Shown here: piece by piece, positions 1-8,422 of the stretch | Layout: every line of letters begins with the position of its first letter | Position numbering within the stretch: position 1 is the stretch's first letter | Assembly (NCBI GenBank): GCA_041684965.1 | Contig: JAWLGR010000014.1 | Location: forward strand, 1-64,000 | Length of the DNA stretch: 64,000 bases | Reading direction: 5' to 3' | Source of the DNA: Mariniphaga sp041684965 | GTDB taxonomy: Bacteria; Bacteroidota; Bacteroidia; Bacteroidales; Prolixibacteraceae | The notes under the pieces: generated by a model | The model's database searches: none | The model's input: the letters and a program-made list of their open reading frames with translations, nothing else | What the model was told of the DNA's origin: nothing | Program-made: the position numbers and the translations under genes

Positions 1-645
1 GTAATAGCAGGTTATAACAATGTCAGGATTCCGGGCGACGCAGGAACCTTATTCTCACTCACTGATGATCTGAATGCCATACCGGCTGTTTTTTATCGGT
101 TGAGAGCTGGCTATACGATAAAGTCGAGACATACTGTTTCTGTTTTATATGCTCCGCTTACGGTTAAATCAGATGGTACAGCAACTTTTCCAATTGATTT
201 TGAGGGAATAGCTTTTCCAGCCAATACGTCATTCGATGCATCTTATACCTTTAACTCATACCGCATTACTTATCGGTATGATTTTGTGAAGAAACCCAGA
301 TTTGAATTTGGGCTTGGCTTTACTGCAAAAATCAGAGATGCTGAAATTGCCCTTAAAGGTGATGGTTTATCAGCAAACAAGACAAATGTGGGATTTGTAC
401 CGATTATAAATTTCAGGTTAAACTGGTTAATGAATGAGAAATTTGGTCTGCTTCTCGAGGGCGATGCTTTGGCTGCCCCTCAGGGAAGAGCTGAAGATGT
501 TTTGCTTGCTTTAACCTATAAACTAACCGACAAGGTTGCTTTAAGGACGGGTTACAGAATACTCGAAGGAGGGGCTGATAATGATGAGGTTTATAATTTC
601 TCACTGTTCAATTATGCAGTAGTGGGTTTATCCATAACTTTATAA
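1..645 (+). CDS. Outer-membrane beta-barrel protein, 5' end outside window
   Basis: The frame is open from base 1, so 214 codons of a longer gene are visible and the start and any signal peptide lie upstream. The protein alternates short hydrophobic and polar strands (for example YTFNSYRITYRYDF and FGLGFTAKIRD) and ends in a hydrophobic strand, AVVGLSITL, as expected of an outer-membrane barrel whose last strand is read by the BAM machinery. The segment GLLLEGDALAAPQGRAEDVLLAL with a following RTGYR resembles generic Bacteroidota barrel proteins of unknown role. No specific ligand or transport function can be given. The next gene starts 22 nt downstream on the same strand and may be co-transcribed. 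Confidence 0.75.
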   Translation, partial: VIAGYNNVRIPGDAGTLFSLTDDLNAIPAVFYRLRAGYTIKSRHTVSVLYAPLTVKSDGTATFPIDFEGIAFPANTSFDASYTFNSYRITYRYDFVKKPRFEFGLGFTAKIRDAEIALKGDGLSANKTNVGFVPIINFRLNWLMNEKFGLLLEGDALAAPQGRAEDVLLALTYKLTDKVALRTGYRILEGGADNDEVYNFSLFNYAVVGLSITL

Positions 646-667
646 ACGTCATTTTGTTGAAGCAGAC

Positions 668-1126
668 ATGAACAATCCAGTTCAATTAAGAAAATACATT
701 GAGGACATACTAAAAAATTGCCGGCTGGCAGTTCTGGCTACAGAGGCTAATGGGCAGCCGCATGTAAGTTTGATAGCAATTACACCGATTCAGGGTTTCC
801 GGCAAATAATTTTTGCTACGTATCGCAATACCCGGAAGTTCGAAAACATTCTTCATAACGGCAGAGTTGCAGTTCTTATTCAAGGGGAAGAGTTGGACAG
901 TTCCAATCAGCAGAAAGGATTCGCTCTTACCGGTTTTGGTAATGCCCAGGAGATTGGGATTTCAGAGTTGGAGGATGCTATGCATGCTCATCTGGAAAGG
1001 CATCCGGATCTGGTGAATTTTCTGAGCTCAGGGGATTTAGCACTCATCCAGATAAAGATAGAAGAATATCAGGTTGTTCGTGGAATTGATGATGTTACCT
1101 GGTGGCCTGTAGAAGATTCATATTAG
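668..1126 (+). CDS. Pyridoxamine 5'-phosphate oxidase-family FMN split-barrel protein
   Basis: A 152-residue cytoplasmic protein. The N-terminal half (LAVLATEANGQPHVSLIAITPI, then FATYRNTRKFENILHNGRVAVLI) is the typical split-barrel FMN-binding fold of the pyridoxamine phosphate oxidase-like superfamily; the length also fits the small single-domain members. These often bind FMN, F420 or haem and are usually of unknown substrate, so no reaction is assigned. The C-terminal ITW-WPVEDSY tail lacks the PLP-binding signature of true PdxH, so PdxH is unlikely. It sits 22 nt after the barrel gene. Confidence 0.75.
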   Translation: MNNPVQLRKYIEDILKNCRLAVLATEANGQPHVSLIAITPIQGFRQIIFATYRNTRKFENILHNGRVAVLIQGEELDSSNQQKGFALTGFGNAQEIGISELEDAMHAHLERHPDLVNFLSSGDLALIQIKIEEYQVVRGIDDVTWWPVEDSY

Positions 1127-1300
1127 TATCTCGATAGTTATTTTTATAAAGCGAAACTCAACATGCCAATAAACGTAATATCCATCATTTCATCAAAGTA
1201 AAATTAAAGACTTCAAGGACAGAAGTTAAGCCAATAATTTATTCAAATACAAATTCAAAACATACTACTACCTTTGTTTGTAGAAAGTCTCTTGTCTTCA

Positions 1301-1573
1301 TTACAACACAATTACCCCTTCAATTTTATCCACCTTTTCTGTTATCTCAATTATTTGATCAGCGGAGTCCATCAGTGCAATACAGGTAATCGATACATGG
1401 TTTAAATTAGAAGTATGCTTAAATGTTATTATACCTGTTTCCGGAAGCAAGGCCTTTATTTTATCCACCTTACCATCCCGGTTTGGCGAAATAAATTTGA
1501 ACATATATTTCATTGGCCAACTCCCATTTTCCATTAACCTATAGCGTAAGTTTCTGAATTTATCTATATTCAT
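1301..1573 (-). CDS. DUF493 (YbeD-like) family protein
   Basis: A 90-residue protein with the DUF493/YbeD ferredoxin-like layout: a central FKHTSNLNHVSITCIALMDSADQI strand-helix and a C-terminal EKVDKIEGVIVL. The family is small, ACT-like, and of unknown role, possibly a regulatory ligand- or protein-binding domain. It stands alone on the minus strand, transcribed away from the island that begins near 1.7 kb. About 175 nt between it and the preceding gene hold no recognisable feature. Confidence 0.7.
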   Translation of the reverse strand: MNIDKFRNLRYRLMENGSWPMKYMFKFISPNRDGKVDKIKALLPETGIITFKHTSNLNHVSITCIALMDSADQIIEITEKVDKIEGVIVL

Positions 1574-1719
1574 AATGTTTACATTTTCTTATTAATTATT
1601 ACAAGCCACAGTATCAAATCGTTCATTTTATCATTGTAAAAATAAGGAAATACAGATCTCCCAGAGTTTAGCGAGACCTAATTGTAATTTTAAGAACAGG
1701 TCTGGATATTGATACATAA

Positions 1720-1851
1720 AAGCCTCTGGGATACGGATATAAAGACTTTTCTCCGGAAGTATACTATAAAGCACCGGCTTGTTATTTCATTGATAATGAA
1801 AAAATAACTGTAATGATTGTTGCTGCATCAGGTCATTGCCAGGACAAATAA
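1720..1851 (+). pseudogene. 3' fragment of a YoeB-type toxin gene
   Basis: About 43 codons up to a TAA can be read that match the C-terminal half of the intact toxin at 13053-13328. Both share GYKDF/GYKGF and then IDNEKI-VMIVAASGHCQDK versus IDDEKI-VLIVAASGHYQDK. A TAA lies directly before the fragment (1717-1719) and no antitoxin is found upstream, so the gene is broken. It ends just before the first copy of the tRNA-Asn terminator repeat, the same relative position that the intact toxin has at 13.3 kb, which suggests that toxin end and terminator were duplicated together. Confidence 0.75.
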
Positions 1852-1879
1852 TGGCTATTTCAAAAACTCGAAGTCTTCA

Positions 1880-1974
1880 AAACAAAAAAGCGTTACATGA
1901 AAAATTCATATAACGCTAATTCTTTTTTAAAGGTGCTCCCATGACAGCCGGAAGTTGCAACCTAATTTGGGAAA
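1880..1974. repeat. Copy 1 of tRNA-Asn terminator plus tRNA 3'-tip repeat (att-like)
   Basis: A 12-bp-armed hairpin at 1889-1917 flanked by an A-run is nearly the same as the tRNA-Asn terminator at 13371-13399. It is followed by GGTGCTCCC (1932-1940), the complement of the tRNA acceptor 3' tip. Beyond that tip the sequence departs from the tRNA and instead matches copy 2 (7963-7996) for roughly 35 nt (TGACAGCC-GAAGTTG-AACCTA). I read it as a relic attachment site or tRNA-end duplication. Confidence 0.6.
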
Positions 1975-2039
1975 GTTTGGTGTGAATTAACACCATTCAA
2001 GACTACTATTATCAAAGATGAAAATTATTCCTTATTCCA

Positions 2040-3056
2040 TCATCTCAACTTATCAATTGCCAGTTCCAACACTTTATCAGAACCTGCTGAAATATCTGCA
2101 GATGTATTTTGAATGTACACGTCAGGTGCCAAACCAATTCCTTCATACGATATTCCATCAAACATTTCAACTTTCTGAGGAACGAGTGAGTAAAACCAGC
2201 CGTTTGCCAGTTCTCTTCCTATCATAGTTCCATGGGCTCCGTTGGTTGTATCGCCCAGAACCGTTACGTTTGGTAATGTTTTAAATGCCATTACAGCTCG
2301 TTCTCCGGCGCTGATCGTGAACCTGTCACTTAATACAACAATTGGTTTGTTGATATATTCTTCTTTGGGTTTAATGTCCCATTCCTTCCAGGGTGTAAAA
2401 TCATTCTTCCCTATTCCGTTTTTGGTTTTACTTCGAAAAACAAATCTGGATTGACTGGTCAATCTACCCATTTCTGATAAACAATAGGTAAAATCTCCAC
2501 CTGTGTTGTGTCTAAAATCGACAATAAACCCATTTGCGTTTTCATATTCTGCCAGAAAATCATTTAGTTTTATAAAATTTTCACCTACAAAATCAAAGAA
2601 TATATACGCGATATTTTCATTTTTGATTTTACCGTAGATGTAGCTGTCTTCAGCTCCGACTTTAAATCCTTCTTCCAGGTAATTCTTTATCAAAGGGATA
2701 TTGAAAAGTTCATCACCAATCAATTCTCTTCGGTATTTATTGGAGAAAAAAACTTCCCGCCCCGGTGCAGTTAAACTCACATGTCCATCATCCAGTGATG
2801 CCAGTAATTCAGACAAAATACTGAAAAGTTCATCATCATTGGTTTCCGGAATTATCATTGGGCGAAATTCATTATAAAGTGAATCCCAGTATACATTTCG
2901 TTCCTCAAACAGCGCATATTCTGCATTAAACGACGCCCATAAATGATCAAAAACAGCTTCGGGATTATTTGCCGGTTGCTCTGTAAACATTTTTTCACAA
3001 CCAAATAAAAAGATGGATAAGGTAGTAATAACGAAAGTTATTTTTCTGGTTCTCAT
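2040..3056 (-). CDS. S41-family (C-terminal processing type) peptidase lipoprotein
   Basis: A 338-residue protein with a lipoprotein signal (hydrophobic stretch ending LFGC, lipid Cys at residue 20), so probably periplasmic and membrane-anchored. The region FIVDFRHNTGGDF followed by VVLSDRFTISAGERAVMA is the S41 tail-specific protease core; the Ser in TISAGE is the predicted nucleophile. GDTTNGAHG and GIGLAPDV complete the usual C-terminal part. No PDZ domain is apparent, so it belongs to the short PDZ-less S41 group. It lies 3 nt downstream of the barrel-like gene at 3060-3878 and is probably co-transcribed with it. Physiological substrate unknown. Confidence 0.85.
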   Translation of the reverse strand: MRTRKITFVITTLSIFLFGCEKMFTEQPANNPEAVFDHLWASFNAEYALFEERNVYWDSLYNEFRPMIIPETNDDELFSILSELLASLDDGHVSLTAPGREVFFSNKYRRELIGDELFNIPLIKNYLEEGFKVGAEDSYIYGKIKNENIAYIFFDFVGENFIKLNDFLAEYENANGFIVDFRHNTGGDFTYCLSEMGRLTSQSRFVFRSKTKNGIGKNDFTPWKEWDIKPKEEYINKPIVVLSDRFTISAGERAVMAFKTLPNVTVLGDTTNGAHGTMIGRELANGWFYSLVPQKVEMFDGISYEGIGLAPDVYIQNTSADISAGSDKVLELAIDKLR

Positions 3057-3059
3057 GAT

Positions 3060-3878
3060 TCAAAATTTTAAATTTACTGATAAGTCAATCGAATTGCGAA
3101 AGGAAAGCAGGTTTCGTGGAAGAACGGAATGAATATAATTAAACGAATATCCGGCGCCAATTCCCCACCTGTGACTAAATTTATACAGATATTTAACCTC
3201 TAAATCAAGAATTTGAAGATGATTTAAGGTATTCAATTTTCCGTCATTCTGGAATTGCATAAAACTTTTAAGATCGGAATTGGAACTGAGGTTCTCAATA
3301 TATTCATCATCGTTTACCAGGTAGGGCGAACGGGCAAGCCAGCTAATCAAAGGCAATTGCGAAGAACCCATCAAGCTGCTTTTATCAGAAATACGCAGAG
3401 TTTTTTTGATAAAGCCTCCCAGTCCTATTGAAGATAAATAACCGAAATTCCCAATTCTTCCGTACACATAATTCAATAATTGAATATCTGCTGAAAAAAG
3501 CAACCCAACGATTAAAGGATTTTCATTTGTCGAAGTTGCCTTACCTATAAGATAGTCTAAATCAAGAAATGTAAAGTAATGTGGCGAAGCTGTCTTTATT
3601 TTTTCATGTTCGGTAAATTCGAAAGGCACTATAATACCAGGATTGAATGTTGCAAATCCAACGTTCAGTTTCTGATAATAAAATGCATCTCTTTGGAATT
3701 CCAGAGCCAGATTCACTAAGGAAAGATCCGCATGAATCAAGGGGGAGAAAATTAAATCCTGCCGCAAGATATATTCCGGTCCGAATTTGATTGTGAATGA
3801 ATTTCTTTCGGATTGTTCTTGCCCGTTGCTGTAAATAAACACCAACAATGTTACGAATAGCGTTAATACTTTTTTCAT
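3060..3878 (-). CDS. Secreted/outer-membrane barrel-like protein of unknown function
   Basis: 272 residues with a Sec signal peptide (MKKVLTLFVTLLVFIYSNGQ, cleavage probably just before EQSER). The mature part is rich in alternating strands with glycines (FTIKFGPEYIL, LADLSLVNLALEF-type segments, IGAGYSFNYIHS) and ends in a short strand, SIDLSVNLKF, which resembles an outer-membrane barrel. No family could be named. The S41 peptidase gene begins 3 nt downstream, so the two may form a protease/outer-membrane pair; this is inferred from spacing only. Confidence 0.7.
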   Translation of the reverse strand: MKKVLTLFVTLLVFIYSNGQEQSERNSFTIKFGPEYILRQDLIFSPLIHADLSLVNLALEFQRDAFYYQKLNVGFATFNPGIIVPFEFTEHEKIKTASPHYFTFLDLDYLIGKATSTNENPLIVGLLFSADIQLLNYVYGRIGNFGYLSSIGLGGFIKKTLRISDKSSLMGSSQLPLISWLARSPYLVNDDEYIENLSSNSDLKSFMQFQNDGKLNTLNHLQILDLEVKYLYKFSHRWGIGAGYSFNYIHSVLPRNLLSFRNSIDLSVNLKF

Positions 3879-3954
3879 TATTTATTTCTCATTAATTAAC
3901 TTATCAGACCTTCAGGAATCAGTCTGGAAAAGTTTGATATTTATTTTTAGCATT

Positions 3955-5496
3955 TTAGATATTATTTATCAATAGTTCTTCATGAATCATGGATCCTTCC
4001 TTAAGTACGATTTTTATAAGAGTCTCTAAATCGGAGAAAGAAGTTCTGAAGTTTACTATGCAAACACGAAGGCAATAGCATTCATTAACAATAGCATTAC
4101 TGAGAAAAACTTCTCCTCCGGATTGTAAGCGGTTCAACAGTTTTTCATTAATTAGATTCAGATAAGCATTATCTTCAATATCAAATGGAACATATCTGAA
4201 AGTTGTAATACTTAGGTTTTGCGAAACTGCTTGTATTTCAGGAGTCTTTTGTGCAAGCTCAAATAACTTTTGTGCCAGTTCAATGTTGTCGCGTATCATT
4301 TCGGAGATACCTTTTTTCCCCACATACTTTAATGAAAGCCAGACTTTAAATGCTTTAAACCCTCTTGAGTTTTGCATTCCATATTCATGATAATTTAACG
4401 GTTTTTCGCTGCCATTTCCATTAAAATTATAATAAGCCGGGCTGAAACTAAATGTATCATGTAAGTTTTTTTCGTTGCGTACAAGGATACACCCGGCTTC
4501 AATAGGGCTATACAGCCATTTATGCGGATCAAGAGCTATAGAGTCTGCTTGGTTGATTCCTTTAAAAAGTAATGCTGTTTCGGGTAACATTGCTGCTGGT
4601 GCACCGTAAGCACCATCGACATGAAACCATATGTTTTCATTACGGCATAAAGAAGCAATTTCATCCAAAGGGTCTATTGCACCTGTAGAAACAGTTCCTG
4701 CATTTCCAACTACCAAAAATGGAACATGACCATTTTGCCGATCGCTTCTTATTTGTTTCTGCAATATCAATACATCCATCTGATCCTGGTTGTTTACATC
4801 GATTAATCGGATTGAATCCGTTCCATGGCCAAACATATCCGTTGCTTTTTCTATCCAGGTGTGTGTCCCTTTGGCACAGTAAACAGTAAATTTCTTTTTC
4901 TTTTTGAAGCCATGACTTTTTTCAGGATTCAAGCCCCAGGGAGGAACAACTTGATCAGCAAGCATTATGGGTAATCCTTCCTTCCGGATATCACTTTTAA
5001 TTATGCTTTTCCGGGCGGCTAAAAAACCAATAAAGTTGGCCATGTTGCCTCCACTAACAAACAATCCGCCACAGTTTTTCTGATATCCAATAAGTTCTGC
5101 CAACCATTGAACAGTTTGTTTTTCAATTTCTGTAGCAATTGGTGACAAGGCAAATGCCCCAACATTTGCATTTATGGTAGAAATAATTAAATCCGCCAAA
5201 GCCCCTACAGGTGTTGCTGACGAAGTAATGTAGCCCCAGAAGCGTGGATGTCCGTTAAATAAGGAATGTTCAAATAGTAAAGCGGTAGATTCTTTAAGGA
5301 CTTCATTAATCTCAGTACCTTCATTTGGTACTGATTGGTTATTCAGCAATGCTCTTATTGTTGCCGGATTTTCGCCGGTCGTAACTTTTTTGGCAGGCAA
5401 TTCTTCTAAAAATTGGGCAAGTTGTTCTACCAGTTCAAATCCGGCGGTACGGAATTCTTTCGAATCCATATTCAATGTTTGTATAGCCTTTTTCAT
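3955..5496 (-). CDS. PLP-dependent group II (pyridoxal) amino-acid decarboxylase
   Basis: A 513-residue fold type I decarboxylase of the aromatic-amino-acid/glutamate/histidine decarboxylase family. The motif SIALDPHKWLYSP contains the PLP-binding Lys326; HVDGAYGAP (292-300) carries the Asp that contacts the pyridine nitrogen; NAGTVSTGAIDPL is also canonical. The length and the N-terminal HPRFWGYI match aromatic decarboxylases, but the substrate cannot be fixed from motifs. Its ATG overlaps the stop of the upstream methyltransferase by 4 nt, so translation is probably coupled. It is cytoplasmic. It could act on tryptophan, tyrosine, DOPA or a sulfur-containing relative. Confidence 0.9.
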   Translation of the reverse strand: MKKAIQTLNMDSKEFRTAGFELVEQLAQFLEELPAKKVTTGENPATIRALLNNQSVPNEGTEINEVLKESTALLFEHSLFNGHPRFWGYITSSATPVGALADLIISTINANVGAFALSPIATEIEKQTVQWLAELIGYQKNCGGLFVSGGNMANFIGFLAARKSIIKSDIRKEGLPIMLADQVVPPWGLNPEKSHGFKKKKKFTVYCAKGTHTWIEKATDMFGHGTDSIRLIDVNNQDQMDVLILQKQIRSDRQNGHVPFLVVGNAGTVSTGAIDPLDEIASLCRNENIWFHVDGAYGAPAAMLPETALLFKGINQADSIALDPHKWLYSPIEAGCILVRNEKNLHDTFSFSPAYYNFNGNGSEKPLNYHEYGMQNSRGFKAFKVWLSLKYVGKKGISEMIRDNIELAQKLFELAQKTPEIQAVSQNLSITTFRYVPFDIEDNAYLNLINEKLLNRLQSGGEVFLSNAIVNECYCLRVCIVNFRTSFSDLETLIKIVLKEGSMIHEELLINNI

Positions 5497-6236
5497 CTTT
5501 TTGATCTCCTAATTTTTACAGGAATTATCCTGGGGGTTAATTTTTTGTAATTTAAATACTGTTTGCCGAAGGTTCTTACAAGATCTTTTTCTTCATAATA
5601 CTGGCCTATTAAAATGTAGCCGGTTAACAGGATGGAATAAAAGAGGTGAGTAACTGTCATTAAGGGTGTAGACCATATTCCTATTAAGGTTCCAAGGTAT
5701 AATGGATGTCGGGAATATTTGTAAAAGGCAACCACTTTAAATTCCACATCTTTATAAGGAGTACCTTTCATATAGAGGTAAGCCTGGCGGAGACCGAATA
5801 AATCAAAATGATTAATCATGAAGGTGGTAATAAAAAGAATTCCCCACCCGGCGAAGAACATTCCATAAAGAATAGAATACCATACTGAATCGTTGCTGAC
5901 CCGCCAGATAACCCCGCCTAGGGGTTCCCATTGCCAAACCAACAGGGAAAGTACAATTCCAGTTGCCAAAACATAAGTGCTGCGTTCGGTATGGGTTGGG
6001 ATATACCTGGTTATCCATACCTTAAATCTTTTTCTTGCCATTACAGAATGCTGTATCCCAAACAATAAAACCAGGCCTGCATTTTTAAGAATAGCCAGAT
6101 TTGTATTTATCCTTGGTGGCCCGTCAATTGATGCATTGGGGAGTAGATTACCGGTTGAAGCTATCCAGTATAGCAACGATAAAAATCCAATTGCATAACA
6201 CATCAGTGCGTAAACTGAACTTAGAGTCTTTTTCAT
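5493..6236 (-). CDS. mddA: MddA-like S-methyltransferase (NnrU/isoprenylcysteine methyltransferase superfamily)
   Basis: A 247-residue integral membrane protein with about five hydrophobic segments. The pattern FGIQHSVMARKRFK, then ERSTYVLATG, WQWEPLGG, and the C-terminal KYSRHPLYLGTLIGIWSTP with YEEKDLVRTFGKQYLNYK, fits the methanethiol S-methyltransferase group; the RHPLYLG and EEKDL segments form the SAM-binding part of the wider ICMT-like superfamily. Known members make dimethyl sulfide from methanethiol and SAM. Isoprenylcysteine-type relatives look similar, so the substrate stays probable rather than certain. First gene of a two-gene operon with the PLP decarboxylase (4-nt overlap); a CAAAGTTA element lies 37 nt upstream. 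Confidence 0.75.
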   Translation of the reverse strand: MKKTLSSVYALMCYAIGFLSLLYWIASTGNLLPNASIDGPPRINTNLAILKNAGLVLLFGIQHSVMARKRFKVWITRYIPTHTERSTYVLATGIVLSLLVWQWEPLGGVIWRVSNDSVWYSILYGMFFAGWGILFITTFMINHFDLFGLRQAYLYMKGTPYKDVEFKVVAFYKYSRHPLYLGTLIGIWSTPLMTVTHLFYSILLTGYILIGQYYEEKDLVRTFGKQYLNYKKLTPRIIPVKIRRSKR

Positions 6237-6272
6237 AACTGCAATTTTTAAATGGTGAATAAATTAATACCA

Positions 6273-6280
6273 CAAAGTTA
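6273..6280 (-). promoter_or_regulatory. Bacteroidota -7 promoter element for the mddA operon
   Basis: On the minus strand it reads TAACTTTG, a match to TAnnTTTG. It lies 37 nt upstream of the mddA start. No convincing TTTG is found at the -33 spacing, so the call rests on the -7 box alone. Confidence 0.4.
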
Positions 6281-6351
6281 AATGCAGATAAAAAGACATC
6301 GTTGTCCTATTCGTCCAAATAATTGATGATTTGGCTTTTAACTGGAAATAA

Positions 6352-7221
6352 TTAACTTGTTAATGCCTGTCGCCTAAAGCGTAAAGGAGATAGTCCATAG
6401 TGCTTCTTGAATGAGCGAATAAAATGCGGAGTGGTTTCAAAACCGGAGTGAAATGCAATATCGTTGATGCTCTCATCGGTAGTAAGCAGTCGTGTTTTGG
6501 CATATTTAAGGCGCTCCTCAATCAGCCACTGGAGTGGTGATATTCCAAAAGTCTGTTTAAAATCCCGTTTAAATGAAGAAAGACTCCTGTTACAGAGTTT
6601 AGCATAATCTTCAATTGTTAGGTTGAACAACAGGTTTTTGCGCATCACTGACTCAATGTTTTCTTTACTTTCTTTTAGTGTCGATAAAAAATACTTTTTA
6701 AGTGGTGTGTTAAAATCAGTGGTTAATATCTGAAGAACCAATTCCTTAAATTTCAATTTTAAAAGATGTACAGAGGGACTCAAATCCTGAGAAAAATAAG
6801 TGGCTACGGTTTCAAAAAACAGTTTTAAATTTATATCAATATTAATTGGTAACACATGAAAATCAACCGGTCTCTCTTCGCTAATCCTTGTTAGATCGAT
6901 TTGGTATTCAAAAACTACCTCATGAATAAATGTTTTTGGGAAGAAAAAAATTAATGCACAAAAATCGGATTCATAAAAGTTTTTCATAATACATGCTCCC
7001 TTTTTACAGTAAACAGCATCTCCCTGGGAAGTAGGAAATTCACCTTCTGGTGTAATCCATGTTTTTGTTCCTGAAGTAACATAGACCAGATGCGCATAAG
7101 GCGACCACAAACTATAAATCTCCTTGCTGTCGGGAATACATGTATATTCTACGAACAAAAGTCCATCACATTCAATTCGCCTGTAATTGGAGTTAAGACT
7201 ATCTTCGTAGAGATTTAACAT
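6352..7221 (-). CDS. AraC/XylS-family transcriptional regulator
   Basis: 289 residues. The N-terminal ~170 residues resemble a cupin-type sensor domain (YVTSGTKTWITPEGEFPTSQGDAVYCKKGA). The C-terminal ~100 residues hold two helix-turn-helix units: LTIEDYAKLCNRSLSSFKRDFKQTFGISPLQWL and INDIAFHSGFETTPHFIRSFKKHYGLSP, the classic AraC signature. It lies on the same strand as the mddA-decarboxylase pair, about 115 nt upstream, and could control it; this is an inference from position. Confidence 0.9.
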   Translation of the reverse strand: MLNLYEDSLNSNYRRIECDGLLFVEYTCIPDSKEIYSLWSPYAHLVYVTSGTKTWITPEGEFPTSQGDAVYCKKGACIMKNFYESDFCALIFFFPKTFIHEVVFEYQIDLTRISEERPVDFHVLPINIDINLKLFFETVATYFSQDLSPSVHLLKLKFKELVLQILTTDFNTPLKKYFLSTLKESKENIESVMRKNLLFNLTIEDYAKLCNRSLSSFKRDFKQTFGISPLQWLIEERLKYAKTRLLTTDESINDIAFHSGFETTPHFIRSFKKHYGLSPLRFRRQALTS

Positions 7222-7419
7222 TTCAAATATTCTTTTGTAGGTTTATTTTCCTGAGCATAGTTTTAGTTTAACCCATTTACAAGTTGTTTGGTTCATCTTT
7301 TTTTATTATGAGGAAGTATGACTGACAGATTCTCCTAGTAAATCGCAACCTGCAGAATACAGAAAAAGGCTGGGGATTATGCTTTCTGTTTTTCAATGAA
7401 GAATTAGAAATTAAATAAT

Positions 7420-7835
7420 ATGAACTTACCACCATACAAATATTTTTCCAAAAATCTCAAATGACACGATAATATTAAGGCAAATTCAGACGTCAGACAT
7501 AAAAGATCTTGTTGAAATTTGATTTTATGACTCGATACAGGCCAAAACCGTGCAGCAGGCGATTGAAATGCAAGCTAAAATCAACAAAGATTATTTAGAC
7601 GGAAATTCAAATCATTGGGGCATTTTTGACAAAGTTACGAATAAAATTGTGGGGACATGTGCTGATTTTAGCCGTTGAATTTGGACTTTAAAAAATCGGT
7701 CTAAATCGTATTTGGGCTATAACAAATCAAAACAATAAAAAAGCTATAAGGCTTCTTGAAAGACTTAACTTTGCAAAAATTTCCACATTGAAAGACAATG
7801 AAAATGAATACCAATTTCAGATACAAGCTCAATAA
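7420..7835 (+). pseudogene. GNAT acetyltransferase pseudogene
   Basis: Readable in pieces only. An ATG at 7420 starts MNLPPYKYF, a +1 shift leads to PKISNDTIILRQIQTSDIKDL, an in-frame TGA follows, then AIEMQAKINKDYLDGNSNHWGIFDK and VTNKIVGTCADFSR, another TGA, and after a gap and frame change AITNQNNKKAIRLLERLNF with a final YQFQIQAQ and TAA. This is the RimJ/RimL-type GNAT layout with the Q/R-x-x-G-x-G core deleted. It sits immediately before the second tRNA-Asn terminator repeat and is cargo debris of the island. Confidence 0.75.
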
Positions 7836-7900
7836 TTCAACATGGACTTTTCTTTCTAATAAAACCAGAATAGACTTAAACTGACTTGTATTTTTCAACG

Positions 7901-7996
7901 AAAACAAAAAAGCGTTACATGAATTTCTCATACAACGCTAATACTTTTATATCGGTACTCCCCTGACAGCCTGAAGTTGTAACCTAAATTGGGAAA
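7901..7996. repeat. Copy 2 of tRNA-Asn terminator plus tRNA 3'-tip repeat (att-like)
   Basis: Bases 7911-7963 match 13371-13423 (the tRNA-Asn terminator and the last bases of the tRNA gene) with three mismatches in 53. After the tRNA tip (GGTACTCCCC, 7954-7963) the sequence leaves the tRNA and resembles copy 1 instead. On its right side a YefM-like reading frame starts without its N-terminus, so the repeat marks a recombination junction. Confidence 0.65.
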
Positions 7997-8017
7997 AGAT
8001 GGTGGGGATGAAGTAAT

Positions 8018-8218
8018 TTGTCGAATAACAATGAAGAATTTTTGGTCGTTCACCGACCAAAAGGGAAAAGCATTGTAATGATGTCGTTAGCGGAATATAA
8101 CGCCATGCAGGAAACTTTTCATCTGAATAAAAGTAAAGCAAATCGTCAAAAGCTTGAAAGTGCTATCGAAAACATTAATGCAAAAACAAACCTGGTAAAA
8201 CAGAACCTTTCAGAGTAA
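8018..8218 (+). pseudogene. YefM/Phd antitoxin gene lacking its 5' end
   Basis: The frame begins with a TTG and encodes SNNNEEFLVVHRPKGKSIVMMSLAEYNAMQET, the second half of the YefM fold and the C-terminal toxin-wrapping helix. The usual first ~20 residues (the first strand and helix of the DNA-binding domain) are missing; a TGA lies in frame at 8009-8011. The frame joins copy 2 of the tRNA-end repeat almost directly, so the gene was cut at that junction. Without the N-terminal half it should not repress. It is followed at once by a toxin fragment. Confidence 0.7.
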
Positions 8219-8422
8219 ATGGATATTTTCTGGTATAAATCTGCCTTGAAAGGTTATTTATACTGGCAGGATAATGATAAGAAAGTTTTACGTAAAATAA
8301 ATTCCCTGATAAAAGAATGTCAACGCGCTCCTTTTGAAGGAACTGGCAAACCCGAACCCCACAGACGAATCACTTTTAATACAGTCAAATTTATATTCAG
8401 AGTTCTATTTCAATTTCTGTAA
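8219..8422 (+). pseudogene. Truncated YoeB toxin gene
   Basis: It starts one base after the antitoxin stop and encodes DIFWYKSALKGYLYWQDND and later RAPFEGTGKPEP, the N-terminal two thirds of a YoeB endoribonuclease. After GKPEP the family's LSGYWSRRI...HRLVY segment is missing; a short HRRIT may be the rejoined distal part, followed by unrelated residues and a stop. The catalytic C-terminal histidine/tyrosine region is therefore lost. The 3' end runs 18 nt into the haloperoxidase-like gene on the other strand, so the deletion may have come with that neighbour's arrival. Confidence 0.75.

Noticed and set aside
668..1126. True pyridoxamine phosphate oxidase (PdxH)
   Set aside because: The protein is too short and lacks the PdxH C-terminal signature; only the split-barrel superfamily is supported.
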